Positions 11,231 through 21,700 of a DNA stretch of 64,000 nt are shown piece by piece. The stretch is taken from the NCBI RefSeq assembly GCF_030253575.1, contig NC_080568.1:20112501-20176500 (forward strand), in the 5' to 3' direction. Under the pieces are notes generated by a model. The model did no database searches. It saw nothing but the letters and a program-made list of their open reading frames with translations, and was not told the DNA's origin. Source of the stretch: Rhododendron vialii. Lineage: Eukaryota; Streptophyta; Magnoliopsida; Ericales; Ericaceae. Made by a program: the position numbers and the translations under genes. Every line of letters starts with the position of its first letter. Position 1 is the first letter of the stretch.

Positions 11231-12187
11231 TGGGAGTCGACTGGAGCTGTGGACTGGCGGAGCTGTGGACTAGAGAGAAAGAAAACCTAGGTTAGAAAAG
11301 GGAATGAATGGACTGAAGAAGGAATGGATTGTTGGGTTGTATGTATGTTATGTTTATTGTATAGAAGGGCAAAAAGGGGAGTTCAGGGATAATTTCTTAG
11401 TTGTAAGTAGCAATTCCTTATAAGGGGGTGGTTTGTAGGTAGCAATCAACTGCGAGTAGCAAGAATTGGGCTGCGAATAGCGGCCACCATACGGAATACC
11501 GTATGGATCACTCTGCTCATCTAAATTCATTCTGTCGTTGACATTAATACTTAAAACTTAAAATTAAGATGAACTTTGGTAATATGCATCACTATTAACA
11601 GAGTGAACATCATCGTAATTTTGTCACAGTGTCTGCTCTGCAGTGCAACCCGCACTATAGTGGCTGGATCGGCCGTCCATTTGACGACGACGGCTCGCAT
11701 TTAATCCTAGCTTCTGTTGATCCGAGCCGTCCAACGTTGAAATGGACGGCCTGAAACTGCTATACATGTACTGTAGAGCGCCCCGCCCTACAAGATCCCT
11801 TAGTTGCTGAAGCACAAAATCTGAGGGATTCTTGTGGCTAGTGTAAAAAAACGAAACCGATTTAGGTTTTTTCATTCCCGAAGTGAACTAATTCTGAAGT
11901 ATAGAAATTCAAGAACCCAACTCCACGAAGCAGAGAGAACAGACGAGAGAAAAAACCAAGCTTTATATGACCTGTATTGCATATTCTTCGTGCACAAGGA
12001 AGAACCGAAGAAGTACACTATTCCAACCACTTTCATCAACTCGTTGCAGGAAGTAGAATTGCAGAAAACCACGTGGAGAGATATCTAGCCATAAATCAGG
12101 CAACCACTTGCAAGAGCCAAATTTCTAGCAAATTACCAAAAGCTCCCAACCACAAACAAAGCGCAAACCATTGGAAGCAGGGATAAA
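11231..12187. other. spacer with short unassigned open frames
   Basis: An 84-codon plus-strand frame (11834-12088) and overlapping minus-strand frames have no recognisable motif. There is no transposon signature. The region may include 3' flank or UTR of the minus-strand F-box gene. Confidence 0.35.
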
Positions 12188-12263
12188 TCAGTGTGCCTTG
12201 TCCATCGCTATTTTGTTTGCGAACCTCACAGCAAACAAAATAGCGATGGACAAGGCACACTGA
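12188..12263. repeat. perfect inverted repeat: 33-bp arms, 10-bp loop
   Basis: 12188-12220 (TCAGTGTGCCTTGTCCATCG...) is the exact reverse complement of 12231-12263. The loop is GAACCTCACA. Pairing stops abruptly on both sides: 12187 A faces 12264 A. It lies about 430 bp downstream of the F-box stop codon. As RNA it would form a fully paired hairpin on either strand. There are no flanking direct repeats that I can see. Confidence 0.95.
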
Positions 12264-12692
12264 AAACTCAACCAATTCTCTTATTATATACCTCGTATGG
12301 AAAAGATCAGATGTATTGCTGCAAGGGATCTGGCAAGAGTCTAAACAGGATAGTAGTTTTTGGAACTTGATTTGCTGCAAGAGCCAATACAGCTCTATCC
12401 ACAAGCTCCCACTCAGTGTCTCCTTCTTCTGAGTAAATGAATTAGTATACAAATGGTGCAAGAAAACTCAACCAAATAGAATCAACGAACAAAATTTTGT
12501 GGTAGCGTCTAGATTAATCTTTTAACAAACCTTGCTTTGAAAACAGAGGTAGCAAAACATTCATCTACCGTCGCTTCACAATCCTTTCAGGTACGGTCGA
12601 GGCAATTGTGAGGGAAAATAAAGTCATTGATGAATAGATATCAATACTAAAATGGAATGCAATAAGATCACAAATGGTTGAGAAATTTCAAG

Positions 12693-13892
12693 TCAAGGCA
12701 GAGCACGGGGCCAAGGCCAAGGCCATGGTAGAAAGTATGGGAATAAGTGGAACTCATAGCCCGACGAAATATTGCCATCATATCCAACCAGTGATAGACG
12801 GCCTTCTTCAACGTCACACCACGTGATTTCGAGACCAAACCTGATTAGTATATACCTGGGATTAAGCGGACAAAAAGCTATTAGATGTGGATATTGGTCA
12901 ATCCTCCAATTATAATAAAACTTGTATAGTTCAATCCATTCGGTTGCTGAGACCATTGTAGTGTAACCATAACTCTCTAGATTCTTCTGAAGCTTAAATA
13001 TCTTGAACCCGAGTAGTAATTGGCTGGCGTCATCATCCATACGATCATCCATACCACAGTGCAGCATCCCATCCGGAGATTCTGTCAATACGAAATTCTG
13101 AATGCCGTTCGATTGGGGCAGCTTGATCAACCATACCCAATTATGTGAAGCATTAGGGTCATAGGCAGCAATGGTACTGTGATACGCAGACCAATAAATG
13201 ACACCACGCAAAACAGTGCTAGGCCACCACGGGACTAGTAGGAAGGGGATAGACCCTCTCAACAAGGATTGTTCCCACACACCAGTGTCGGAAGAATAGG
13301 TCTCGACCAACAAGGTGTCGTACCTAATCTCGCTTGCGGTCCTCAAGTCGGCTTGAACCACCTTGTATTTTCCCCGTAGGGTATCGCTTACAGCGTCGTG
13401 GATTTCCTCGTATGAAAACCCTATTGCCACGTTCATGGCACCGCACGTTTTGTTGCTTGGTTTAGGGACCTGGACAACCCGGTCCGTGGCTGGATTGCAG
13501 ACGTAGTATGTGCTGGGGTGGCGTCCACAGAGGATGATCCCGTTGGAAGAACCGACGAAGAAGCAACCTAGTTTGTCGATGAATTTGCGCGATTTCATGT
13601 ACGTTGTCTTCTGGGAAGCGGGTAAGAAGGAGAGCCTTGGTGTGGTTATGTCACGGATTTCCTTTGGCACGTAAAAAGGAGAGCCTTGGAAAAAACCTAA
13701 TAGCACCGGAGAGCGCAGAACAACCTCGGCATCTCCAACGCGCATGGATTGGTACTTGGAACGGAACGAAGGAGCGGAGAGGAGACGGTTCCATCTCTTC
13801 GACACCGATTTGAATCTGAATACTGAATCCACAGGGAGTCTGAGAAAGATATCAAGTAGAATATCATCGCACAGTGGTTGAACATGCGCCAT
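12693..13892 (-). CDS. F-box protein with C-terminal F-box-associated (FBA) region
   Basis: This is an intronless 399-residue protein. The N-terminus carries an F-box (residues about 5-45: PLCDDILLDIFLRLPVDSVF followed by RFKSVSKRWNRLLSAPSFRS), the surface that binds SKP1 in SCF ubiquitin ligases. The rest fits the FBA-type substrate-recognition region: GSSNGIILCGR and YVCNPATDRVVQVPKP near 110-145, IGFSYEE near 155, then YSSDTGVWEQS and GVIYWSAYH. The substrate cannot be deduced. The frame is open further upstream to 13934, but that part is only (Arg-Glu)n from a TC microsatellite. I therefore prefer the ATG at 13892 (MAHVQPLCDD); 13898 is the alternative. The C-terminus ends in a small PWPWPWP repeat. 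The length is normal for this large plant family. It is apparently intact and is the only clearly undamaged host gene in the window. Confidence 0.92.
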   Translation of the reverse strand: MAHVQPLCDDILLDIFLRLPVDSVFRFKSVSKRWNRLLSAPSFRSKYQSMRVGDAEVVLRSPVLLGFFQGSPFYVPKEIRDITTPRLSFLPASQKTTYMKSRKFIDKLGCFFVGSSNGIILCGRHPSTYYVCNPATDRVVQVPKPSNKTCGAMNVAIGFSYEEIHDAVSDTLRGKYKVVQADLRTASEIRYDTLLVETYSSDTGVWEQSLLRGSIPFLLVPWWPSTVLRGVIYWSAYHSTIAAYDPNASHNWVWLIKLPQSNGIQNFVLTESPDGMLHCGMDDRMDDDASQLLLGFKIFKLQKNLESYGYTTMVSATEWIELYKFYYNWRIDQYPHLIAFCPLNPRYILIRFGLEITWCDVEEGRLSLVGYDGNISSGYEFHLFPYFLPWPWPWPRALP

Positions 13893-13893
13893 T

Positions 13894-13898
<5 letters not shown>

Positions 13899-13932
<34 letters not shown>
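13899..13932. repeat. (TC)n microsatellite at the F-box 5' end
   Basis: About 17 TC units lie immediately upstream of the start codon. On the gene strand this is a GA repeat, and it reads in frame as alternating Arg-Glu. It probably belongs to the 5' UTR. Confidence 0.9.
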
Positions 13933-13936
<4 letters not shown>

Positions 13937-13940
13937 GGCC

Positions 13941-14050
13941 GAACCAGAAGGAGTGTGAACCTTGTAGGTAATTGTGAGAAATTTTTGGGTGCCGGGAACC
14001 AGAAAGGAGTGTGAACCTCGTAGGTAATTGTGAGAAATTTTTGGGTGCCG
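13941..14050. repeat. tandem duplication, 55-bp unit, upstream of the F-box gene
   Basis: GAACCAGAAGGAGTGTGAAC and the following sequence to GGGTGCCGG occur twice in tandem (from 13941 and from 13996). The copies differ by one indel and a few bases. The location is the 5' UTR or promoter of the F-box gene. Confidence 0.85.
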
Positions 14051-15058
14051 GTGGGTATCACGTCACCCGGCCAACGTGGTGTCCAAGCAATACATCCGGG
14101 TCATCCAAAAGTGTATTGGATGATACAGATCGAAACACTCTCTCCTCTCACCCCAACAAGGATGGGATCAGGGGGGGTCTAGTAGCGGCGACCGCCACGA
14201 CAAGAATTTTAAAAAATGCAATTATTATATGTAAAAAAAAAATTTATGCCAAACTTTTATAGTTTCGCCACCACTAAATTTTTTTAGTATACATTTCGCC
14301 ACTGCTAGGGTAAAATCCTGGTTCCGTCCTTGCACCCCAACACTCTCTCTTCTCTCTTTTCAAATCTGAGCCGTTCAAAATCAAAATGAACTGCTCGAAT
14401 GTGCCGAACATACACAACATGATACCCGCTCGGCACTGAAAATCTTCTCAGGTAGTTGGTATTGATAACTTTTTTTGGGTACAAAATATTGGAAAGGATA
14501 ACTGTAGTAGGCCGGATTAGCATGTATACGCCCACAGGTCATTTACACCCAAAGTCCCAGTGGCCCATAGGCCCAAAGCAAGAACAAGATCGAGTTCTTA
14601 TGGTCCGTTACCCGTGTGGGAGATATTCGGGTTGAAGGACTGTCCCGGTTCATTCCAGAGACTGCAGCGGATCACTGTTGTCGAAGTACGGAGAAGATCG
14701 GATCGGCCACGTGGCACCATTCTCATCCAGGCATGTGGCAAAGACAAACGGAATACGACGAGCTAGTTTGGCTTAGGGATCGTACGGCCCAGCCCCGTGT
14801 CATCACTACAAATTACAAAAGGCCTCGCAGAGCAGTCCCCCATGAGTAGAGGAGCGATTTTCCGCGATCGTCGGTAAGGATGTGCAGAGCCAACTCCACG
14901 CGCCCACATAGCTGACCAGGCCCCGCCCGACAAGCTCAAGGCTAAATCCTTCCTGGTGCTTGGGGGCAGATGGGGTTGGTGGTCAGTGACGTCATCCGGC
15001 ACGGGATTGGGAGCGTGCTCTCTCCCCGAACTTGGCCCTCAAGGCAGGCATTTTCCTA
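14051..15058. other. intergenic, no gene recognised
   Basis: Short open frames on both strands (14305-14535, 14560-14849, 14763-15002) lack recognisable motifs. The composition is GC-richer than the surroundings, and nothing else is supported. Confidence 0.4.
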
Positions 15059-15300
15059 TATACTCTTTCCGTCCCACTTTATTTCGCTTGTTTTTTTTTT
15101 GGGACGTCCCAAAAAATTGTTTATATTTCATAATCTATAATATTTTATATATTCAATATGGATCTTGTTTGATAGATCTCAATTTATTTTTTTAAACAAA
15201 GTTTTCGAAATCATAAAAAACATTATATATTGCGAGATATAGACACTTTTTTGGGATGTCCCAAAATGGAAACAGACGCAACAAAGTGGGACGGAGTATA
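15059..15300. mobile_element. Stowaway/mariner-like MITE
   Basis: The left end TATACTCTTTCCGTCCCACT and the right end AGTGGGACGGAGTATA are inverted copies, with TA at the borders. Inside, GGGACGTCCCAAAA (near 15102) and TTTTGGGATGTCCCAAAA (near 15248) pair as subterminal inverted repeats. The 'CTCC(G/C)TCCCA' ends are typical of Stowaway-like elements in plants. It has no coding capacity. Confidence 0.75.
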
Positions 15301-15357
15301 TGACAAGGATAAATCATAACAAGGTATGTTTTCCGGCCGGTAGGCACTAACCGTGCG

Positions 15358-15451
15358 TTACTTGTGCAGCGACAGGGAAAGTGAGAGGAGAGCTAGCAAG
15401 TCCATTACTTGTGCAGCGACAGGGAAAGTGAGAGGAGAGGTAGCAAGTCCA
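15358..15451. repeat. 47-bp direct tandem duplication
   Basis: ACTTGTGCAGCGACAGGGAA through TAGCAAGTCCATT occurs twice in tandem (from about 15360 and from 15407). There is one C/G difference (GAGAGC versus GAGAGG), so it is a recent duplication. Confidence 0.9.
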
Positions 15452-15848
15452 TTCTAAAGCCAAGTAATTGATATCAAGTGAGAGAAGTTTAGGAGTTTAG
15501 AGTAAACACCACCCCACAATAACGATGATCTGATCACACTTCCCTAATCAACTACAGTAGTTCTTAACATGAATAGTGTAGACTTGTAGCGCACTAATTT
15601 TATGGAGTGTAGTGCGTCTTGGTACGCTTTACCAAGATCTTATCATCATGATTCCAGTCGTTTAAATGATAGAGTTCACACTATAATTGTGCTAAAAAAT
15701 CAAGTTAATCATAAATTATACTTTCCTAGATGATCTACTCAACAACCTCTACAAACTAAATCGTTCAAATCACGAAAATGAAGTCGCAGTGGAGCGTATC
15801 GTGGTGCTCTAGACCTGTGTAGTGCATTAACGCACTAGGGCGAGCCCT

Positions 15849-15891
15849 TATATACATATATACATACATATATGTGTGTGTGTGTGTGTGT
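15849..15891. repeat. (TA/CA)n-(TG)n microsatellite
   Basis: TATACATATATACATACATA followed by about ten TG units. Confidence 0.9.
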
Positions 15892-16202
15892 TACATAAAT
15901 TGAAATCGTGCCCTTCAAAAAAAAAAACATAAAAATTGAAATCATACATAATAAAATCAGAATTTTATGTAATTTCCATGCGCTACACCTTTTATGGGGC
16001 ATGTACAAATAGGCTTCTCGTTGAAGTAAAGAAAGAAAGAAGACCTAGAGACTACAGAATAAAAGAACAGAAAATGAAAGGGTTAATAAAAACTCAGAGG
16101 ACAAATTTAATGAATTGGGGAGCAGAGTCCTAAAGTGGAAATAAAGGGTCCATTGCAGTGCACGTTGTTCTCTTGGAAAATGCACGGGGAAACTTATACT
16201 AA

Positions 16203-16378
16203 GGCCTGTTCCAATATAACTTTTTGGACTTTTTTGGATTTTGTTCTTATTTGAATTTTTTTTAAGTTTGTTAGTTTTGCGCCTTACTTTTTTACTTTTT
16301 AGATTCATCTCAAATTTGAACAAGAACAAAACCAAAAAAAATAGAAAAACTAGAAAAAGTTGTTAATGGAACGTGGTC
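16203..16378. mobile_element. Tourist-like (PIF/Harbinger) MITE, 176 bp
   Basis: The terminal inverted repeats GGCCTGTTCCA and TGGAACGTGGTC are flanked by a TAA target duplication (16200-16202 and 16379-16381). The arms pair further inward (ACTTTTTGGACTTTTTTGG versus the reverse complement of AACTAGAAAAAGTTG), so the whole element folds back. GGCC...TGTTCCA ends with TWA duplications are the PIF/Harbinger pattern. It is non-coding. Confidence 0.75.
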
Positions 16379-16381
16379 TAA

Positions 16382-18722
16382 ATATAGTTATTCGGAATTA
16401 TATCTTGCAATGCGATGGTCCTTATGTGACCTAATGTGATGTATAATAAGACTGATGACTAGGATATTATTTGACGGTTCGAATTGTATGAGTTTGGATG
16501 TGGTTATTAAATAGAAAAAGAAGAAGAAGATGTTAATCGGATATCGATAAACATTTTATCGAGTTGTATTTGTCAGATAAGAAATAAATGAACAAAGTTT
16601 TGAACGTCTATTTTTTTTTTTATGACAAGTATGATTTGTTCATGATAGTATATAAGATGTTGATATGAGGTCACCTTATTATTTTGCATAGATCATAAAC
16701 ATATTAATAAAATTTAGACAATTTGAAGTGTCAAAGTGGAAAGCTTCCCATCCGCATTGCTCACAAACAAAAAGTGATCGTAATAATCTTCATTGATGCG
16801 AAAAATAACGGATTTAACAGTTGAAATTTGTCTTCGAATATTTATTATTTTAATAGTAGTGTGTACAAATAAAGTTGCAATCAAGTAACCAATGAAGTCA
16901 TGATTGATCTTGTTTTAGTTTTTACAACTCTTGTGGTACCTTGCATGATTTTACACGACATATATGTGCCGTTCTACTAACTTGATTGGATCAATGAAAT
17001 ATAAGAGTTAATATTGTCACGATCCATCCCATACTATTGAATTATGTCTAGTATAAAATAATACGAAAATAGAGAAATTAGTGGTTGGAATTCTAAAAAT
17101 TATTCTATCAACGATGCAGTACCAAATACGACAGGAGATCAAATAGGTACACTACATATAACGGCACATTACTATACTACTAATAAAAAGAATATAGTAA
17201 AACTAATAAAATGAATAAAAAGAAAAACGACGAGAGTAGTATCGTTGGCATTTGTTAATGAATGAGATATAGAAAGCTCAGAAATCAGAATAACCATATA
17301 CCCAACTTAACCGCATTGACTAGCAAAGAGAAACGGCGTTATACTAAGAGAAATGATTTTACCATCCATTTTGTTTTTATTCACATGAAAGTATCAAAAT
17401 GCCCTCCATACTGAAAAAGTGAATCAAGAAGTAAGGGTACTTTAGTAATTTTATATGGATAAAAGTCAGAAGTGCCAATGAATAAAACGAAAATGTTAAA
17501 ATCATTTCCCTTATACTTACTGGCAGAGAGTTCCGTTTGTAGGCTAATTTATAGGAGTATTTTTTTAATTTCATTTACTGGAATATGTGTTAGACGTTAA
17601 GAGCATCTCCTATCACACTCCATATCTTCAAGATATCGAGTGTCGACATACTCTAATCCATCTATAAGAAGAGTCTCCGTAAATATCTGTGTTTAATTAG
17701 AGACTCAGAGGATCAGGAGTTAAGTTGGGTTTTGAGGGAAGTTTTTTAGAGTAATAAGTGAAGAGAGAGATAGAGAAGATTTATTAAAAACCGCGTCTAA
17801 TGTTTTGAGACCTCAAAACGAACAAATTCCCAAACATAAAGACTCAAAATATAATTCTTCATTCAATAAGTGAATATAGATAGTTTGTTGGTATTGGAGT
17901 TATAGTGAATAGCAGTAGTTGTTTCTACAGACATGTGGTGGAGATGCTCTAAGTGGCAAATGCTGCAGAGATCTCCACACAACACAAGACCAAGAAGCCC
18001 ATACGGTTAAGGTTGGCCTCCCATTGCAGCATCTGTTGTACCAACATGGCTCTGCATCTCTCTGTTTCAGAACTCGTAATAACCAAGCGGAGCGGCGCCT
18101 TACAGCAGCACCACAATCCCACAGCTGCAACAGACCTCAGCATCAGAACCTATAACAGAAAAACCAGAAGAGGAACTCCCCCTGATACCACCAAAACCTG
18201 ATACAAACCATTCCTTTCCTTCGAGATCTAGCAAAGGGTGAAAAAAAATTCTTAATTTTAAACTGCTCTGGGTATCAAATTTCCGTTAAATTTGGAATTC
18301 GCAAGCATCAGCATCAACTATTATATAAACAATTGAACGTATTAGACAATTTGCATAAATTAATGGGAAGAGTCAGGTGGCAACAAAGAGAAACTAGTTG
18401 AAAGTGAGCATATTGTCGCAATCAAAGCCGAAAAAAATCAAGCAAATCCTGGAAGACCAAACTAGGAATCCAATGACATCAGACTTGCTTCAATTCTCTT
18501 TATACATGTCAAGTGCATATACAGCATATCCATATGGATGGCGTGTGGGGACGACAGCTTGAAATTATTTTTTATAAAGGAAGAAGTTCGAGCTGAGGAA
18601 CTATTTATGGTTGATGAGGCTTATTCGAGGTTGGGATCTTTCTATCTTGCCATTATTTATGCATGTTGAGAGCCAGCCGCAACCACTAGCCACCCCTGCC
18701 TCCATCCTTGCTAGCCATCGAT
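16382..18722. other. AT-rich intergenic region upstream of the ABCB gene
   Basis: No gene is recognised. Overlapping short frames at 17900-18200 on both strands have no motif. The last few hundred bases should hold the promoter and 5' UTR of the ABCB gene, but no clear TATA box could be assigned. Confidence 0.4.
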
Positions 18723-21700
18723 ATGAGGGAAAAAGGAGGCATGTTTAGGTACACTGACAGCGTCGACAAGTTGCTAATTTTGTTTGGAACTTTGGGCAGC
18801 GTCGGAAATGGGATGATGACCCCTGTTATGATGGTCATTGTCAGCGGACTGATCAACTCGTACGGAAGTATGAAACCCGATACATCTTCGGCCAGCCATA
18901 CCAGGAACAAGGTATATATAAGCAACTAGCTAACTACTAACAATTTACGAAGAAATAACATACTAAGAATTGGAGTGAGAGCAAAAGGTTTCTTCATGCA
19001 TTAATTGTCCTCTCTATGTTATTCTCAAAATAATGGAATTGCATGAATGATCCATTTAAGAACTCTCATGAAGCTACTTAGGTCACAAAATGAAATGAAC
19101 TTGTCACTTGAAGATTATCCCGTGTTGCCATAGATTTGTGCTACCAAGAGAATTTGCTAGTACTCTTGCTATGATATTTTGTCAAATTTACTTCCTACGT
19201 AGTCTTTTGACTGTGTCTTTTCTGCAGTATGCACTCAAGCTGCTGTATCTAGCCATTGGAGGCGGACTATCGGCTTTCGTGGGTATGTAAAGTACTTTTT
19301 TGCTTGTTCACTACTTCATTTTCATCAATAGATTTAGGCAACAGGCTTAAGAAAGTCCAAGAGTCCAAGAGTATGAACTTTTTAACAGCTATATTTCATA
19401 GCTATTCACGTATCACTAAATCTCTCGTAGCTATTTTACTATTTTTCAACAAGAATGGATATTGAGAGCATATAGGGAAAGGCAAATATATCTTCCTGTG
19501 TGGTCAACTTAGGGTATTTCCATTAACGTACTTCTTATATGCACACAAAAATCATGAAATCTAGGGTCATACAACAGAGATTAATGGTAAATTGCAAATC
19601 ACAGACTGGTTGCAGAAAATAAATAAACCAAATCGATGGTTGAATTTGAGGAGGTAAATAAGTAATTGCTAAAAGCCATCGGTAACAGAAACAATACAAA
19701 CGAAGCACAAAGATTCTCGGAGATCCACACCCAATTTCACCCATGTATGGATACTCAGGGTTAAGCATCTGTATTTCACCTATTAAAAACTTAAATAAAT
19801 ATGTCAGCAACATAGTGTAAAGCGAAGTCGAGCATATTCGCTGCAAGTCATCTTCTAGACTGATACTCTAGATATTTTATTAGATTCGTAGTCTGTCTAG
19901 CTCGAGCTATCACTTGTATATTCACCCTCTTGGGAGGGATTGTATAAACCCAATGTTTGTACATCTACCTTGTGAGAGAGGGAAACCGCATCCACCATGT
20001 TCACAGTTAGGGCTGTGTGAATGAGTTTTGGTCTGTGTGTACCATTTACTGAGATAGATTGAGTTCTGGTCTACGTGTATCAGTGAGCTGTGCGATTGAG
20101 TCAAGAAAACTCATTGATAAAATGAAGTTTTTTTTTTTGGTTTTGTGATCATGATAAAATGAAGTGTTTGACTTCGGTAAACAACAATGTAATATAGTAA
20201 ATACATAGTGGATACTAGCGAAGGTTCTTGGGTGGTGTTTTGCCGGTGTACCCATGATCCATTAAATCTGTGTAATCTTTTTCAAAGATTTATAAAAAAA
20301 AATTGCTGGAAAAAACAAAAAAGGTAGACTAAGCACATGGCCCAACCACTATTATAATCACTCAGAAAATAAACCTCTTTGAATATATGCCACCGTAAAT
20401 CTTCAGACGTTCCTCCTTTGTTATGTTGTCTCTTCCAATGTCTATCCCAGTAATTGCATTGTTATGGCCATTACATTTGACCAGTTGTTGACGGCATAAT
20501 GTTTATTAAAGCCTCTCAAAGTCGACAAGCATATATTGCACAAATCCTTTTTGATAAAGTGTCTCTAACATTCAAAGCTCTTGATTAGGTGATATCCTGC
20601 AAGATTAGATCGTGAATCCAAAATAGTATACGTAGAGTAAAAAAAAGAGGACATTTTCGGATCCCACAGCGGATGTCCAAGGATACATTCCGCCAGACGT
20701 TCACACCAGTTGATCTCAAGGTGGACATCCACCCTCGGATCTGGTCTCAGATCCTACAACTAACAACTTTGACTTGCACGTTAGGACATAGCATTTTCAC
20801 GTAAAGTATATAAACCATCCATTTAGTAAATAGACCATCATCAACAATATGATCAAATGATATCCCAAACACTCTCCCCATTATTTATGATGGCAGAACA
20901 TAAGAAATACGAGCAAAATAATTTTAGATCTTGCAAGTAGCTATCTCATAATGAATTCAATAATAAATCCCCTAAAGATGAACTTTGAAGATGAGATTGC
21001 AACTAAATACTTGCAACCTAAAGTGAAGAACAACTAACTACTCCCCGAGCTACGTTGCGACTTCAAATCTCTCTTAGATATTCACTCAATAAATGAAAAC
21101 TCAAAACAAGGTGCATTTACTATTATCTCGATATGAGTGTGCGACTATTATATCTAATGCAAAATAGAGATATCTTGCCCATAATGACACATGAAAGATG
21201 CTACATGAGAAAAAGTATGCAACCTCATAATGTAAAAGCACTGAGAATTTGCAAGAAACAACACTGTCCACGTCTCAATAATGTCCACAAGTATAACCAC
21301 ACTATCCGTAGGATCAAGTAGGACTTTCACTCGCTTATGGAACATTGGAACTCAACAAGGAAAAGTGTACGAAGACAAGAGTCAATATATATGAAACCCA
21401 ACTTGTAGAAACAATTCCTATAAGCTAATATTATAAATTAGCCCAACTAAATAAAGTAACATGACTGAGGACTTAACAAGTATAAATTAAGGGGACTCCA
21501 TGCATTTCAGCACTTATCACATACGAAATGCAAGTCTGTATTGAGTAGATATCTCTTTCATCATATTCATGCAAACATTCAATTTGCAGAAGGAGCATGT
21601 TTCACTAGGACGGCAGAGCGACAAACATCACGCATGAGAATGCAATACTTGAGATCAATCCTTCGGCGAGATGTTGGTTTCTTTGACTACCAAGCTGCTT

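Noticed and set aside
13893-13934. N-terminal Arg-Glu extension of the F-box protein
   Set aside because: It is encoded entirely by a TC microsatellite; a better start matching the F-box family lies at 13892.
15059-15300. Promoter-like palindromes TTTTGGGATGTCCCAAAA as an operator
   Set aside because: They are subterminal inverted repeats of a MITE and recur in the MITE at 30120-30460.
17900-18201. Overlapping open frames on both strands as a small gene
   Set aside because: Four overlapping frames with no motif, splice sites or codon signal; best explained by chance.
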